A stretch of DNA of 58,925 bases from positions 372,207 to 431,131 of the forward strand of contig BJOX01000359.1 in the NCBI GenBank assembly GCA_009731375.1. Direction: 5' to 3'. The stretch's first letter is position 1. Each line of letters starts with the position of its first letter. The DNA is from Paulinella micropora (lineage: Eukaryota > Cercozoa > Imbricatea > Euglyphida). A program made the translations under genes and the position numbers. Of the stretch, positions 46,201 to 57,815 are shown piece after piece. The notes below the pieces were generated by a model. It saw only the letters and a list, made by a program, of their open reading frames with translations. It was not told the DNA's origin and did not search any database.

Positions 46201-46842
46201 CTCCTCATGCGTCGGGCTGCGTCTTTGCTGAGATGTTCTAGGCCCTAATTAAGGGTGAGCATTGGACAAGTTAATTAGATCCTAGTCCACTACAGCATAA
46301 CCGTATAGTCACGGTAGCTTCAAGTACTTAATACTTAGTAATTATTCCTGTATTAGCATATTTTCTGGTACTGGTGGCGAATTGCCTTTATATTCATATA
46401 TTACCAATTTGGTGAGGTTGGTTTCTTTTTTGGTTCTTTTGAATCTCAGTGTGACTCAGTAAAATGGTGGTAGATAACTGGGATCCCGGAGCCTCCGGTT
46501 AACATGCTAGTTTCCCTACCCGGACCTTCAAATTTGTCCATCAATACCTGCCCACCCCAATGACAATTACCTATTTTATATACCTATATCACTCTTATGT
46601 CGGCCCACCCGGTATATGATGGCAATACTTACCATTCCGGTCTGTCGGTTATCCTTGGTCTGGAGATTACGGAGTCCCTACTTTAGGTATTCCTCAGTAC
46701 TTTAGGTATTTAATACACGACCTCTGGATACTTTAGGTTATTAAATATCGTACTTATGTAACAATCTAGAGTCGCTAATAAAATCAACGTGATATACAAA
46801 TTCGAGTCCTTAGTTTCTCGGAAATTTTCTGCTGAAAAGAGA
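43242..46842. other. GT-rich unassigned region, right flank of element C to retroelement 3' part
   Basis: The plus strand is strongly enriched in G and T from about 43200 to 46300, so long frames stay open on this strand in all phases, mutually overlapping. None shows a motif or conserved-looking protein that I recognise. The last 0.5 kb contains repeated GTACTTTAGGTA(T/A)T motifs near 46680-46745. It may be the 3' internal part of the LTR element that ends at 47255. Confidence 0.45.
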
Positions 46843-46875
46843 TGTCGAGAGAAAAATGGGGGAGCTGGAGTTTTT
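46843..46875 (+). promoter_or_regulatory. polypurine tract next to LTR
   Basis: A purine-rich run (GAGAGAAAAATGGGGGAGCTGGAG, given here as 46848-46871) directly upstream of the LTR-like repeat, as expected for the plus-strand primer of an LTR retroelement. Confidence 0.55.
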
Positions 46876-46878
46876 ACT

Positions 46879-47255
46879 GATGTATCGGAATGAATACCGT
46901 ACCGGACCGAAACATTAATATTGTGTTAAACTTTCTTCAAGTTTTTACTTCAAATTTACACTTCTATTTTTAGTTCCGTTACTTCATTTTCCCATTTATT
47001 TTTCAACTGTCATAACTTGCAGTTGTTACGTTTTCAACTGACGTTAACAGATCAATTTATTTCCATTTACCTGTTAGCTTTTTAGAAAATGTTAACTATT
47101 GCATTTTTTCCCCATATCTGAAACTTTATTTCTTTAGACCGCTTTTCCCGGTCCCCAGTCATAATTATTAATAGGTAAAATATGCAACACACCAGGTAAA
47201 GTGGCATTTAGCTTTATTTTTTCCCAGACTGACTTGAACAACTCCAACTGCTGTT
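46879..47255 (+). repeat. LTR-like repeat, copy 2 (3' LTR)
   Basis: Begins TGATGTATCGGAATGAATAC right after the polypurine tract. It matches 3112-3475 along its length with substitutions and small gaps. Position and polypurine tract make it a 3' LTR. The 5' partner could be the diverged copy at 3112, with later insertions between. Confidence 0.6.
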
Positions 47256-48816
47256 AGACCACTATTATTAATATAATGACCTATGATAACTACAACACTC
47301 AAACAGCAGTACTACAGCTTTGATAAGAAAAGGCGCGAACAGAACACGCCGCGTAACATGACTGGCCGGATCGAAAGTAATGGCTTCGACACCGTTACTC
47401 TGACACGGCCGGTCCTTAACTATTAATTAAGATTATAGTTCCAACACTCCCCCTGGAACAAAGTAAATTAATGTCAGTTACTGCTGGTCCTATAAAAGTT
47501 ACGCTATCTAATACTATTTTGTGAAACATGAGAAAACACAAACTCAAAACATATACCCTTACCCTCACACTCTCCAAGAAGCAATGTCGGGGTTGGCTAC
47601 CCTTCTATCCACAGCGAGTATGCATCAGTTAGAATACATACAAGGCAGCGGGCCTGTGGTATAGTCGGGCCTACCCAACGAGAAGATCGTTGTAGGTCTG
47701 TCTATGGCAGATCGCCATAGAAGGGGGGGAGGAGATAGTTCAAAATTCAAATTCAAATTTGAACTCGAAAATTTCCAAACTCAAATTGCATTTTGTATAC
47801 GTGCGACGTACAACGGGAATGAAGGGCAGAGCCCAACGGATACCCGGGTCTACATAGTTCTTTTCTGAAATTTCTAGGAGAGTTGAACAGAGCTGTGTAG
47901 AGTCGGAACGATAAGGATCTAACAAGACTACGGCTCATGGGCTGCTAGTGTTTGCTCAATGCTGACTCCTCAGGAGCCTGATATCCATGAGGAAACAGAT
48001 CCGGAGAGGAAGCTCTCAACCGACGATATTTGCAAATCTACACCTATTAACTACGGTTCCCGTATAAGACGGGGAGGGTGATTGTAGGCGCAGATAGGTA
48101 AATATGCGACCTTTTCTTATACCCCTATACACAGTGATGTATAGATGAGCTATATCTCGTCAAGATATTGTTATATCCTTCAAGTTTTTATTTATATACT
48201 TTTGAGCCGGTTGAAAACGATAATACTACTGATTAAGACAACTAACCGGTACTACTTTTTACGCCTGATAATATTATCGTTAGGGCTGACGTTCAAACTG
48301 GGAAAGGGCTCTCTGTTTCCTTTTTGTTGCTTGGCTCTGACAGTCTCCTACATTTTCCCACCATACTGGTTTCCTCTCTTTTTGCGAGGAGGAAGATTAG
48401 GTTATTATCAGAGTGTTTGGAATTGATTGGATATAGACCCAGGCTTGCATTAAATAATATCTTTTGATTATATATAACAGACAAAATTGTTTTCGTCTGA
48501 TGTCTTTGCGACAGGTCAGCGAAAAATAAATTTGTGCTTGTCTGATGTCTTTGCGACAGATCAGAAAAGAAATCAGCCTTTAGCTGTGGTTTCCAAATGT
48601 ACTATCCCCAACGATAGCTAAACTTATGATTAGTGGAAAAGTAAGTAGGTAATATAACCAAACACAATCCTCCAAGAGAATGATGTCTCGTTATATTACT
48701 AGCATTAGCTCAGTGACGCAAAGACAAAAAAGGCGCTCAAAAACCTGGTAAAATCAGTGGCATTTCAGACGTGTCAGGCCAGACGAAATCTATAAATAAG
48801 TTTTTACAGGAGATGA
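47256..48816. other. no gene recognised
   Basis: Moderately A/T-rich. A direct repeat, TCTGATGTCTTTGCGACAG, occurs at about 48498 and 48540. The inverted pair CAAATTCAAATTTGAA is at 47750-47765. Short frames lack any motif. Confidence 0.4.
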
Positions 48817-48832
48817 TGTCTATGTGCATGCG

Positions 48833-48879
48833 GATGCCGGCCGGCATCCTCTGGTGCAGGCCGGCATCCACTTTTTAGT
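48833..48879. repeat. GGCCGGCATCC palindrome pair at left terminal repeat
   Basis: GGATGCCGGCCGGCATCC is a perfect 18-bp palindrome, followed 9 bases later by a second half-unit GGCCGGCATCC. The right terminal repeat has one full palindrome at 50988-51005. Confidence 0.9.
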
Positions 48880-50767
48880 GACTAATTTTAAAAAATTCTC
48901 CCGAGACAACCGGAGCTGTTTTGTGAAAAAACTCTAGTAAAATGTAGGAAAAGTCCCTAGAAATCGACTGGTAAAATTTCAGCTCAGTCCTTTGAGTCGA
49001 AGTTATTTTTTTATTTTTTCAAAGTGCTGACCCTCAGGCTGCCTTTATTCCACGAGAAGTCATTTTTTGAGCGAAAAAATGGTGGAAGGTCGTGTACCTC
49101 TGCGTTGTTTTTGTGATCAAGAGTTGATTTTACGAGGTGTGGGATTGGAAATAATAATTTTTGGCATTTATGGTTGCATACATATCAAGAACAACAAAAT
49201 ATCGTGAGTGTCTCTGTTTTTTTTGTTGGTTGCATCCACACACCAAATTTCTTCTCGGTTTCATGTTTTCGAAAGCATGCCCCTCGTATGCAGAGTGGAA
49301 TTACAGCTTCATAGAGCTAGAAAAGACATGAATAGATATGTAGATTCAATAAATGTGCAAAGAAGGAGAGGAGAGCAGAGCAAAAGAAAGCAACAGGGTT
49401 TATAAGTATCTGAAGTTAGAAAAGTTTTGAGTTTCTGAGACTGAGAGAGGTGAGACAAATTGATTACTCGTCGTACATACATACCTTACATACAGGCATA
49501 CATACATACACACTTACATACCAATTGATTTCATACCTACATACATACATGCATGCACGCATACATGCCTACACATGTACACACAGACAAACAAATAATC
49601 CAATTCAATCTTTTGAAGCCTTCTCTCACGACACACATATTTACTGTATACATAGGCTACATAAACATTTACAACAATGCCAGCTCACCTAAACAACCTC
49701 ATATTCTGTTCTGTCTATCTGTGTCTTTCGATTTGTTGGCTGTGTTGTGTGTGCAGAGAACTCTAGTCAATAAGTCATACATTTTTTGTGTTTTTGTTGC
49801 CTGTTGTTTTCTAATCGTTTTCACTTTTTATTGTATTTCAAGCAATATACAGTTTTTGAAACATTTCTTTCAATCACAACTCATGTTATGGTTGCACATG
49901 CACGTAAAGATAACTCTATATATGTGTTGCACACCAGAATCACAAAGAAAAATACAGAGAATACACAGTTTTTGAAGGAATAATATGTACAATTACACAT
50001 AAAATTACATGTTTTACGAAATTCATGCAATCTTTATGTATGTTATGTATGTAAATTTGTGTGTTAACATGTTTTGAAGCTGGCTCTAGGTTTTCGTTCT
50101 TCGATTTGCCTTACGTGCTTCAAAAAGTATGTTGTTTTCGTTTCAACTTCCTCATAGATGCTTGTTTTTGTAGGTTTACTAGCTGGTTTTGCTCCCTTCT
50201 TGGAAGAGGTTTCATTTGTTGTCTTGCTCTCTCCGTCTGTATATAGCTAGTTTATAGGCTAGAGATATTAAAAATGTGCACATATTTTGTTTTTTATGTT
50301 TACTTATTTGAAAAGAAAGTTTTATTTTTCAAAATTATTGTATATTTATTTATCTCATTATTATTATGTCTTAACTACACTATTTGACCTCCATATATTT
50401 GAGTATATCTTTCTTTCTGCTTACACATCATCAGTCCCCACCACCCTTTGCAAACACAGTTGATTAGATAATTTAGTTGAGCTTATTTTTCATTTATTCA
50501 TGTGTTCAAAAACGTGCTTTTTTGTTTCGCTTCAGTGTCATATACCGTCGGAGTCATAACTTGTTTCATGCTTCTACTTGAATTTGCAGCCTAAATATGA
50601 GAATACTTTATACAGAATTACATTTAAAAAAATTAACACGGGGCATACAGCGGCCCCAGTTGGCATTATTTTTCGCACGTACGATGAAAAATAATATATT
50701 TTATTGAAATAATAATAGTTTAAAGTATGTGATGCCAGGGGGCATCACACAAAAAATGACTAAGTCT

Positions 50768-50823
50768 CGGGGGGAGGGGGGGGGGGGGGGGGGAAAGGAC
50801 ACTGANNNNNNNNNNNNNNNNNN

Positions 50824-50856
<33 letters not shown>
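50768..50856. other. poly-G tract with assembly gap
   Basis: G-runs on both sides of 18 N (50806-50823). GGACACTGA follows each G-run, so the same short piece probably appears twice around a gap. Possible G-quadruplex; it is also a typical assembly failure point. Confidence 0.9.
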
Positions 50857-51024
50857 GTAAGGACACTGACCGAGCGGTAATATTAATAGTCGTATTGAAT
50901 TTTTATTGAAATGAAAGATTTAATATTAATTTTAATAAAAATTTTGAAAAATATTATTTTTTAGTGACTTTGAAAGTGACTTGAAATGGATGCCGGCCGG
51001 CATCCATGCGCATGCACATAGACA

Positions 51025-52534
51025 ATAATTCGGGGGGTGATCATCGGTCCACATAACTAATAATACTAACTTTCGAGTCATAACAGTAACAACTGCTATT
51101 AACGGATAATTAAGTAATAATGGAATAACTGAGGAGAAAGGGTCTAATTAATGTCTAATTGTAACTTCAATTGAAAACTTTTTAGTAAACGGAAGTCACA
51201 AGTTGACGGCGGGGCCCGGATACCGACGTCGTGATAGCCTCCGTTATGAACATAGTATTAATATTAATAACAGTAACATGTCACCTAGTAAGGCGTGAGG
51301 TGACGCCGGATTGTAGACTGAGGAAAATCACGTACCGGGCCGTGGCCCACTGAGACTCCACTCGCGGTCTACAGACTGCCAGTCCGTAATGTGACTCACC
51401 GCTGTGTCCGAGGCTTGCCATAGCTTAGTCTCAGTCTAGAATGATTCATCATTGCATCGCTGAGCAGTAGTACTACAACTGTTGAAATTAACACTAGCTT
51501 AGTAGAAACTGACTGAAAATCCCCGCGGGCGGACGCTCAATTACTGGGCTACAGCCGCTAGCTCTTTCGAAAACTCTGGACCAACATCGCTTGACACTTG
51601 ACACTAGTTAAAATTTTGCAGCAGGGGGGGGGGGGTAGCATAGCACGGCCTGCAACCGTCTCAATCTTGCGATAAATCTCCGATGCCCTTTCAGGCCACT
51701 TAAATATGTCACTGCCAGTGAGTCACAGCTCATCATCCGATATCCTATTGGTCTTCGAATCAAGCACGGTCGGAGCCGTCGAACAACTAACATAGACTTG
51801 AACTTACACCCAACCTTCGAGCAGTTGGATTCCGGCGCCAGTTTCTGAGCACAGTGCCATCACGGGCAACTGAATGTGCATGGTCGGGACGGCCGGCCCT
51901 TTGGCCCCTCCTGTCTTTCAGAACCTGCATGCTCGATGTTATTGTAAGACCTTAGCGCTCAACTTGATTCAAGGCGGATTGCAAGAATCTGTCGACTTAA
52001 CATACATGCTTTGACTAACGATACATGTGCCACCTGATATGAGGAGTGAGCGGTCAATCGTAAAAAATGTACCGTGAAGGCGCTAGATGTTTTCAAAGTT
52101 ACACTTGCGTAGACCCATCAGAAGCGAAGAAGACAGGAGCTGATACAATTGTAGATTTAACTTGGCTCATGAAGTTAATATTGATGAAGCAAACAATAAG
52201 CTTTTGAAATCAAAACTATCTTGAAAAGGAGACTACTTAGAGTCAGGCATTAGCTTCGACCCTGACCATTTGCTTGTGTCATGAGCCAACTGCCGCCTCA
52301 TAACTTACGATTGCTAAACCTTCTGTACATAAACATTAGCTGTTTGAAGTTGATTTGGGGAATGAATATTTGACTTGGCTTTGAAGGCCTGCAAGAAATC
52401 TTACTGGGTAATTAATCTCAGCGTTTAAGCCAGGGGTTTGTTTCCCTGAGACGAATATAAAATGTAGATTCCAAGTACTGAACATGAGGCTGTCCCCAAC
52501 CTTGTGGAAAGGTAGATCATCGTAGCCTGCTCTT
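51025..52534. other. no gene recognised
   Basis: Intergenic sequence with a G10 run at 51625-51634 and no coding frame I trust. The last part (52340-52534) is downstream of the LIM gene and would hold its 3' untranslated region. Confidence 0.4.
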
Positions 52535-53738
52535 TTACATTTTCGTGCCACATGACATGCAAAACTTGCTTGTGCCTTGCGCCCCACAGGACGTGCAAAA
52601 TTTGCCTGCCCATAACAAAAGATATCATCGTGACCCCAAAACTTGTCAAACATGTATAGATCTTTGCAACTTCTTTGAAAATAGATGTGGTAAAGTATCT
52701 GAGTAGAATTAGGACAATCCCTCACCTACTTTGGTTTCGGAAATCTAACTCTCCTTCACGTGGACACTTTACGCAAATGTGATAGCAAATTTATACGTAA
52801 GGGCTGCTTGTTTGTTAATTCTCACTCCCTCTCACAGAATCCTAAAACGTGACTGGTAGACCTACAGCTGTCGCTTTCGGCTTCGCTTGTTGTTTTTGTT
52901 GACACTCTCCGCATAAAGGCTTGCCATCATAGAGTGTGAAGGAGCCTGTCAAAGCCTGCTGACTTCGCAGCCATGAAAGGCATTAACAGCCAATAAGGTG
53001 ATGAGGATATCATTACCACGATTGGCACACGAAACACTCTTTATGCCAATGTGCGCCCATGGCTTCCAGCACGCCTGCAAAAAAAAAGGAGTTCGTGCTC
53101 TTCGACACTCGTTCTCGTCAAAGGCGACCCACATGCATACAGAAAACGCAGTAAAAACTGAGATTGTATGCAAAACTACAAACGAATGCTAAAAGAAAGA
53201 AAAGGAAAAGATATGAAGAGTAAGGGAAAGGACTGCTTAGAATTTGGTTGTTGCAGCCTTTGCACATGTCCCCCTTCTTTGTATCATAAGCTTGATCGTA
53301 CACCGCCTGACACCGCATACCAAATTGGTGAGAAGACAATGCATGCAAACGACATGGTACCCCAGAATACTTGGAGCCAGGCGTGGTTCCGCAGTCGGGG
53401 CAGCTCTGCACGCCGTACTCGTTCACTCGCCTGCATCATGCCAGAAGCAAGAGCCACCAACAAGGACACACACGCTGCGATTGCTCGAACGAGAACAGAA
53501 AGCGAAAGCGTACATGCGGCTTCAAATGAAAAGAGAAATGACAGTGTTAGAGATGAGGAGTTTCAGGATATCAGGACCCGCATTCCAAACATTTGGTTGG
53601 TGTTTTGTCGATCTTCTGCGAAAAGTCCTGGACTTCTTTCTTGGGCTTGGGCTTCCCACAACTAGGACAGTCAACTTTGTTGCCAGGAATCTGCGCTCCG
53701 CATGAGCAAGGCGTAGGTCCCAACCAAGAAACGTTCAT
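52535..53738 (-). CDS. zinc-ribbon/LIM-domain protein, 177 aa, 6 exons
   Basis: Exons 53738-53578, 53430-53361, 53306-53234, 53074-53017, 52962-52862 and 52605-52535. Introns are GT-AG (147, 54, 159, 54 and 256 nt). The spliced frame is open from ATG to TAA, 178 codons with the stop. Zinc motifs in order: an N-terminal ribbon CSCGAQIPGNKVDCPSCG (residues about 11-28), a second CLECG...CPDCG pair split by intron 1 (about 50-67), one LIM domain from CKGCNNQIL through HWHKECFVCQSC to YDGKPLCGECQ (about 95-145) with the canonical C-x2-C, H-x2-C, C-x2-C, C-x2-C spacing, and a C-terminal ribbon KFCTSCG...KFCMSCG. The third LIM cysteine pair is itself split by intron 4. All eight LIM ligands are present. 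LIM domains bind proteins, often at the cytoskeleton or in signalling. The partner here is unknown. If exon 5 is read through, a shorter form ends at TAG 52842-52844. This is the only clearly intact host-type gene in the window. Confidence 0.82.
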
Positions 53739-53802
53739 GGTTGAAGTAAAAGGTTTCGAAATATGCCAACAACCAAGGAGGGATTGGCGAGTGTGTGTAC
53801 CT

Positions 53803-53866
53803 GAGAGAGACATGTGTGTGTGTTTATGTGTGTGTGTGTGAGTGTGTGAGAGAGAGAGAGAGAGAC
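53803..53866. repeat. (TG)n and (GA)n microsatellite
   Basis: Short GT-rich block followed by about eleven GA units, upstream of the LIM gene. Confidence 0.9.
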
Positions 53867-54069
53867 ACCCAGATCTTAATTTTGACACAAAATGTCCAAA
53901 CATAAATTTAAATATTAATGACAATACTGAGCCGCCGAATATCGGATTAATATTTCTTTAATAAGCTCAATTGAAATAGTAGGTTTACACCTTAGATAAG
54001 GTATAATTTACAGCAAAACTTTTCCCTGAGTCCAACTGTAAAATTGGTCTCTCAATAAATACGCGATAC

Positions 54070-54536
54070 AGAGAAGAAGAAGAAGAAGAAGAAGAAGAAG
54101 AAGAAGAAGAAGAAGAAGAAGCAGAAGAAGAAGAAGAAGAAGAAGAAGAAGAAGAAGAAGAAGAAGAAGAAGAAGGAGAAGAAGAAGAAGAAGGAGAAGA
54201 AGAAGAAGAAGGAAGAAGGAAGAAGGAAGAAGAAGAAGAAGAAGAAGAAGAAGAAGAAGAAGAAGGAAGAAGAAGAAGGAAGAAGAAGAAGACGAAGAAG
54301 AAGAAGAAGAAGAAGAAGAAGAAGAAGGAAGAAGAAGAAGGGAAGAAGAAGAAGAAGAAGAAGAAGAAGAAGAAGAAGACGAAGAAGAAGAAGAAGAAGT
54401 CAAGAAGAAGAAGAAGTCAAGAAGAAGAAGAAGAAGTCAAGAAGAAGAAGAAGAAGAAGAAGAAGGAGGAGGAGGAGGAGGAGGAGGAGGAGGAGGAGGA
54501 GGAGAAGAAGAAGAAGAAGAAGAAGAAGAAGAAGAA
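54070..54536. repeat. (GAA)n tract with a (GGA)n block
   Basis: About 465 bases of GAA units with occasional GGA and GAC variants and a GGA block at 54463-54500. Frames through it give poly-Ser, poly-Leu or poly-Phe and are not genes. Long GAA tracts can form triplex DNA. Confidence 0.95.
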
Positions 54537-54795
54537 CATGATGCTCATTTTTCTTATTTGATGCTGGCTATTACGTCTCGAGCTATCCCCGATGACCAAG
54601 ATCCCCGACGTTTCCTCAGTACCCATGGTGATGTGCTTGCTGACTGTCTGGTTGCCTGGAAGAAAGTGGGGTCCCAAGAGCCTTCATTAGGTCTCGGCTC
54701 AGGCCTGGAGTAATCCCGCCCGCACACCTACAGAGCAGACTAACTCAGTCCATCTACTCTACCTTGCGTAATCGGCTTTTTGAACAAGAAGCGAT

Positions 54796-55061
54796 CAACA
54801 TGGACCAGCGTTCTCTGCGCTAATGCAATCTGTTGCTCAGGAGGGAGCTCGTGCGTTGCCATTCTCTACCATTCCTGTTAACCCTGAGCTCTCGCTCACT
54901 GATGCTCAGATTGAGGCTACGCTAATTGCTAGAGTGCCTCAGATGCCAGTACTGATGCCTCTCTCGGATATACCCATCTCAAGAGTGGATTGTCCTGGCT
55001 GTCAGCAGTTGCTTACTCCTGATACTGCAACCTACCACTTCCTCACTTGTACCTGTTTGGT
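54796..55061 (+). pseudogene. LINE reverse-transcriptase C-terminal fragment
   Basis: An open frame reads ALMQSVAQEGARALPFSTIP, then LSLTDAQIEATLIARVPQMP and a terminal zinc motif CPGCQQLLTPDTATYHFLTC (C-x2-C-x11-H-x3-C). The GA-x-ALP...RL/RVP followed by C-x2-C...H-x3-C layout is that of the end of non-LTR retrotransposon reverse transcriptases. The polymerase motifs upstream are missing. The fragment is bounded by a GAA tract on the left and runs into a (CTAC)n tract, so it is a 5'-truncated remnant. Frames at 54550-54710 may be a more decayed upstream piece. Confidence 0.6.
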
Positions 55062-55152
55062 GGTACCTACCTACCTACCTACCTACCTACCTACCTACCT
55101 ACCTACCTACCTACCTCCTACCTACCTCCTACCTACCTACCTACCTACCTCT
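55062..55152. repeat. (CTAC)n microsatellite
   Basis: About 22 CTAC units with two single-base slips, directly after the LINE fragment. Confidence 0.95.
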
Positions 55153-55706
55153 TTTATGAACTAGCTCTCATACGTCTCCCTCTACAATTCGCTTTCATTA
55201 AAGAGAAGAAGACTCGCACACACCACAGTGCATAACACTCACACACATACTTAGAGTAAGCTTTTTCTTACACATCCTGTGCCGTGCTCCTTCGATTTTT
55301 TTTTCCCGGGTCAGTTACCAAAAGTGACACTTTTCCCTGAAGCCAAAAAAACAATAGACCGTTTCACATGGGTAGGGTTTTGTTGGGGGACCAAGATGAC
55401 ACATCCGGTACCAAAATGGCGACCCGGAAAAACCAGCAGATGCAAATGTGGCGAATGGTTTGTTTACAGCCCACAAGCGCAGATTTCTGTTTTTTTGATA
55501 AAATAAATACTATTTGCACAGGCCTGCTATTTTCACTGTTTTGCGGGCACTTTACGAGAAAATTTTCCATACGTTCTCAGCGTGTTCTCATAGGAAAACA
55601 TGGTGATGGAGGATGGTTTGTTTTTGTTTTGTAGTGATCGCTAGTGTGAGGCTGATGTTCAATTTTATTAAAACTAAATCGTTTATTGAAACTTGAACTC
55701 AAAGTA
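55153..55706. other. no gene recognised
   Basis: One open frame (55279-55506) includes CKCGEWFVYSPQ, but without splice or homology support. It is recorded as unassigned. Confidence 0.35.
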
Positions 55707-56140
55707 GTACTAGTAGTAGTAGTAGAAGTAGTAGTAATTCGGGTTAAAACATAAATTTAACGCGGTTATGATTGCAAACACTGCATCATTTAGGTTATTT
55801 TCATCGTTTTCCCCGTTGGCTGAATAAGAAAAAACAGTTACCCTTACTAGCCTAGCATCTTTAAGCCCCAGGTTCGATTCTCGAACCCTGTCGGAATTTT
55901 TCCCAATTGAAAAATTAGGGTTGCAACTTTCCTGCAAAACAGTGGATCAGGATTACCTAGTCGTGTTTTGTGATTTGTGTAATACGTTCTGCTCTCCACT
56001 CTTATGTTGAAGCTGTAATTCGGGTTAAAACATAAATTTAACGCGGTTATGATTGCAAACACTGCATCATTATCGTGGTATTTTTATCGTTTTTCCCGTT
56101 GGCTCAAAAAGAAAAAACAGTTACCCTTACTAGCCTAGCC

Positions 56141-56178
<38 letters not shown>

Positions 56179-56232
56179 CTGGTTGCAGTAGTTCTAGTAG
56201 TACTAGTAGTAGTAGTAGTAGCAGTAGTAGTT
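55707..56232. repeat. direct duplication of about 120 bp with (GTA)n tracts
   Basis: AATTCGGGTTAAAACATAAA and what follows (TTAACGCGGTTATGATTGCA, then AAACAGTTACCCTTACTAGC) occurs at 55736-55855 and again at 56018-56141. Between them lies a tRNA-B-box-like GGTTCGATTCTCGAACC near 55871. The (GTA)n tracts are at 55707-55735 and 56141-56232. Confidence 0.85.
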
Positions 56233-56855
56233 AGTGCCACGAAAAAGGCAGGGCAAGACGTGCATACAGGACGCGAGTGTTTTACTGTTTTCCTGGAAAC
56301 CTTCACGTGTGTGTGGGGTGCGTTTTACTGAAAATGGTCTGGAATGAAGCAAAAAAGCATTGCATGCCCAGTAGCTGGGGCGAAATATTTACGTTCTGAT
56401 AGATAGCTCGCTACTCAAACTCCTTGCACCTTTGCGTGTTGAGTTTGCAACAAAAAATACTGCACCTGGACACAAAGCCTCACTTATTTGTTGTTGGTGG
56501 GAGGTGTCTGTGTCCAATCTAAAATATTATACAGAGAACCTTGTATACAACAGCTACTTCCTCTTCCGGTTCATGTTAGTTTTCATTTTCACCTTGCACA
56601 TCTAACCTACCTAAAATCGTGAACTTCTGACCAGTTTGTGGTCGAATATAGCAATACAAACATAAAACATACAACAAATATGTTTGCTTTAAAAGATTCT
56701 TACACGGAGATAGCTAGATAGAGTAAATACACACTGTCCTCACTTAGCAATTCTTAACAAATATATCTACTATGCTAAGTATCTGCCCAACATGGTTCTA
56801 TTGACTGTATATGTTTATGTGTGCATGATTTTTTGGTTAAAAAATGCTTTCTTTT
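56233..56855. other. no gene recognised
   Basis: Unique-looking sequence without a supported coding frame. Confidence 0.4.
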
Positions 56856-56927
56856 TCACTCTCTCTCTATCTATCTCTCTCTCTTTCTCTCTCTATCTAC
56901 ATCTCTCTCTCTCTCTCTCTCTCTCGA

Positions 56928-56967
<40 letters not shown>

Positions 56968-57032
56968 TATCTATCAATCTCTCTCTACCTACCTACCTAT
57001 CTATCTACCCATCTATCTACCTGCCTATCTAC

Positions 57033-57088
<56 letters not shown>

Positions 57089-57455
57089 ATATCTATCTAT
57101 CTATCTATCTATCTACCTCTCTCTCTCTCTCTGTCTCTCCCCTTCGTTCTCTCTCTCTATATCTCTCTCTCTCTCTCTCTCTCTCTCTTAGTGATATGGT
57201 GACTACATGAGGGAGTGAGTGAGGGAGTAAGTGAGTGAGTGAGTGCACGCGTGCGTGATTGTGTGAGGAAGTAAGTCAGTAAGTGAGTGAGTGAGTGAGT
57301 AATTTATGCATTTGAGTGAGTGTGAGTGAGTGAATGATCATGAGTGAGTGAATGAGTGAGTCAGTGAGTGAGAGTGAATGAATGAGTGAGGGAATGACTG
57401 AGCAAATGAGCGAGTGAGTGAATGAGTGAGTGAGTGTGTAAGCATGTATGTGTGT

Positions 57456-57486
<31 letters not shown>

Positions 57487-57643
57487 TGTGTGTGTCGTGT
57501 GATTTTTTGGTTTAAAAATGCCTTTCTATCTTATCTATATCCTATTTGTCTATCTTTCTATCTATCTCAACCCTCTCCTCTCCTCTCCTCCTCTCCTCTC
57601 CTCTCCTCCTCTCCTCTCCTCTCCTCTCCTCTCTCTCTCTCTC

Positions 57644-57682
<39 letters not shown>

Positions 57683-57722
57683 CCTTCTCTCTATCTCTTT
57701 CTCTCTCTATCTCTCTCTCTCT

Positions 57723-57757
<35 letters not shown>

Positions 57758-57758
57758 A

Positions 57759-57791
<33 letters not shown>

Positions 57792-57815
57792 TCTTTCTAT
57801 CTCTGTCTCGTCAAA
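56856..57815. repeat. compound CT, CTAT, GAGT, GTGC and CTCTC microsatellites
   Basis: (CT)n and (CTAT)n to about 57190, (GAGT)n from 57205 to 57440, (GTGC)n near 57458-57486, and CTCTC/CTCT blocks from 57575 to 57812. GATTTTTTGGTT-AAAAATGC precedes both CT blocks (56827 and 57501), so the whole block is partly duplicated. Confidence 0.95.

Larger units (their letters stand above)
48817..51024. mobile_element. about 2.2-kb element with terminal inverted repeats
   Basis: The left end starts TGTCTATGTGCATGCG. The right end, read on the minus strand, starts with the same 16 bases. Both continue into GATGCCGGCCGGCATCC and then a GTGACT-containing segment (48817-48886 and 50960-51024). The interior has no recognisable transposase. 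It holds an A/T-rich stretch, a short TACA microsatellite (about 49475-49560) and a poly-G tract with a gap. No target-site duplication is obvious. The likely nature is a non-autonomous DNA transposon. Confidence 0.65.

Noticed and set aside
54008-54677. Poly-Ser, poly-Leu and poly-Phe frames
   Set aside because: They are products of the GAA/GGA microsatellite read in different phases.
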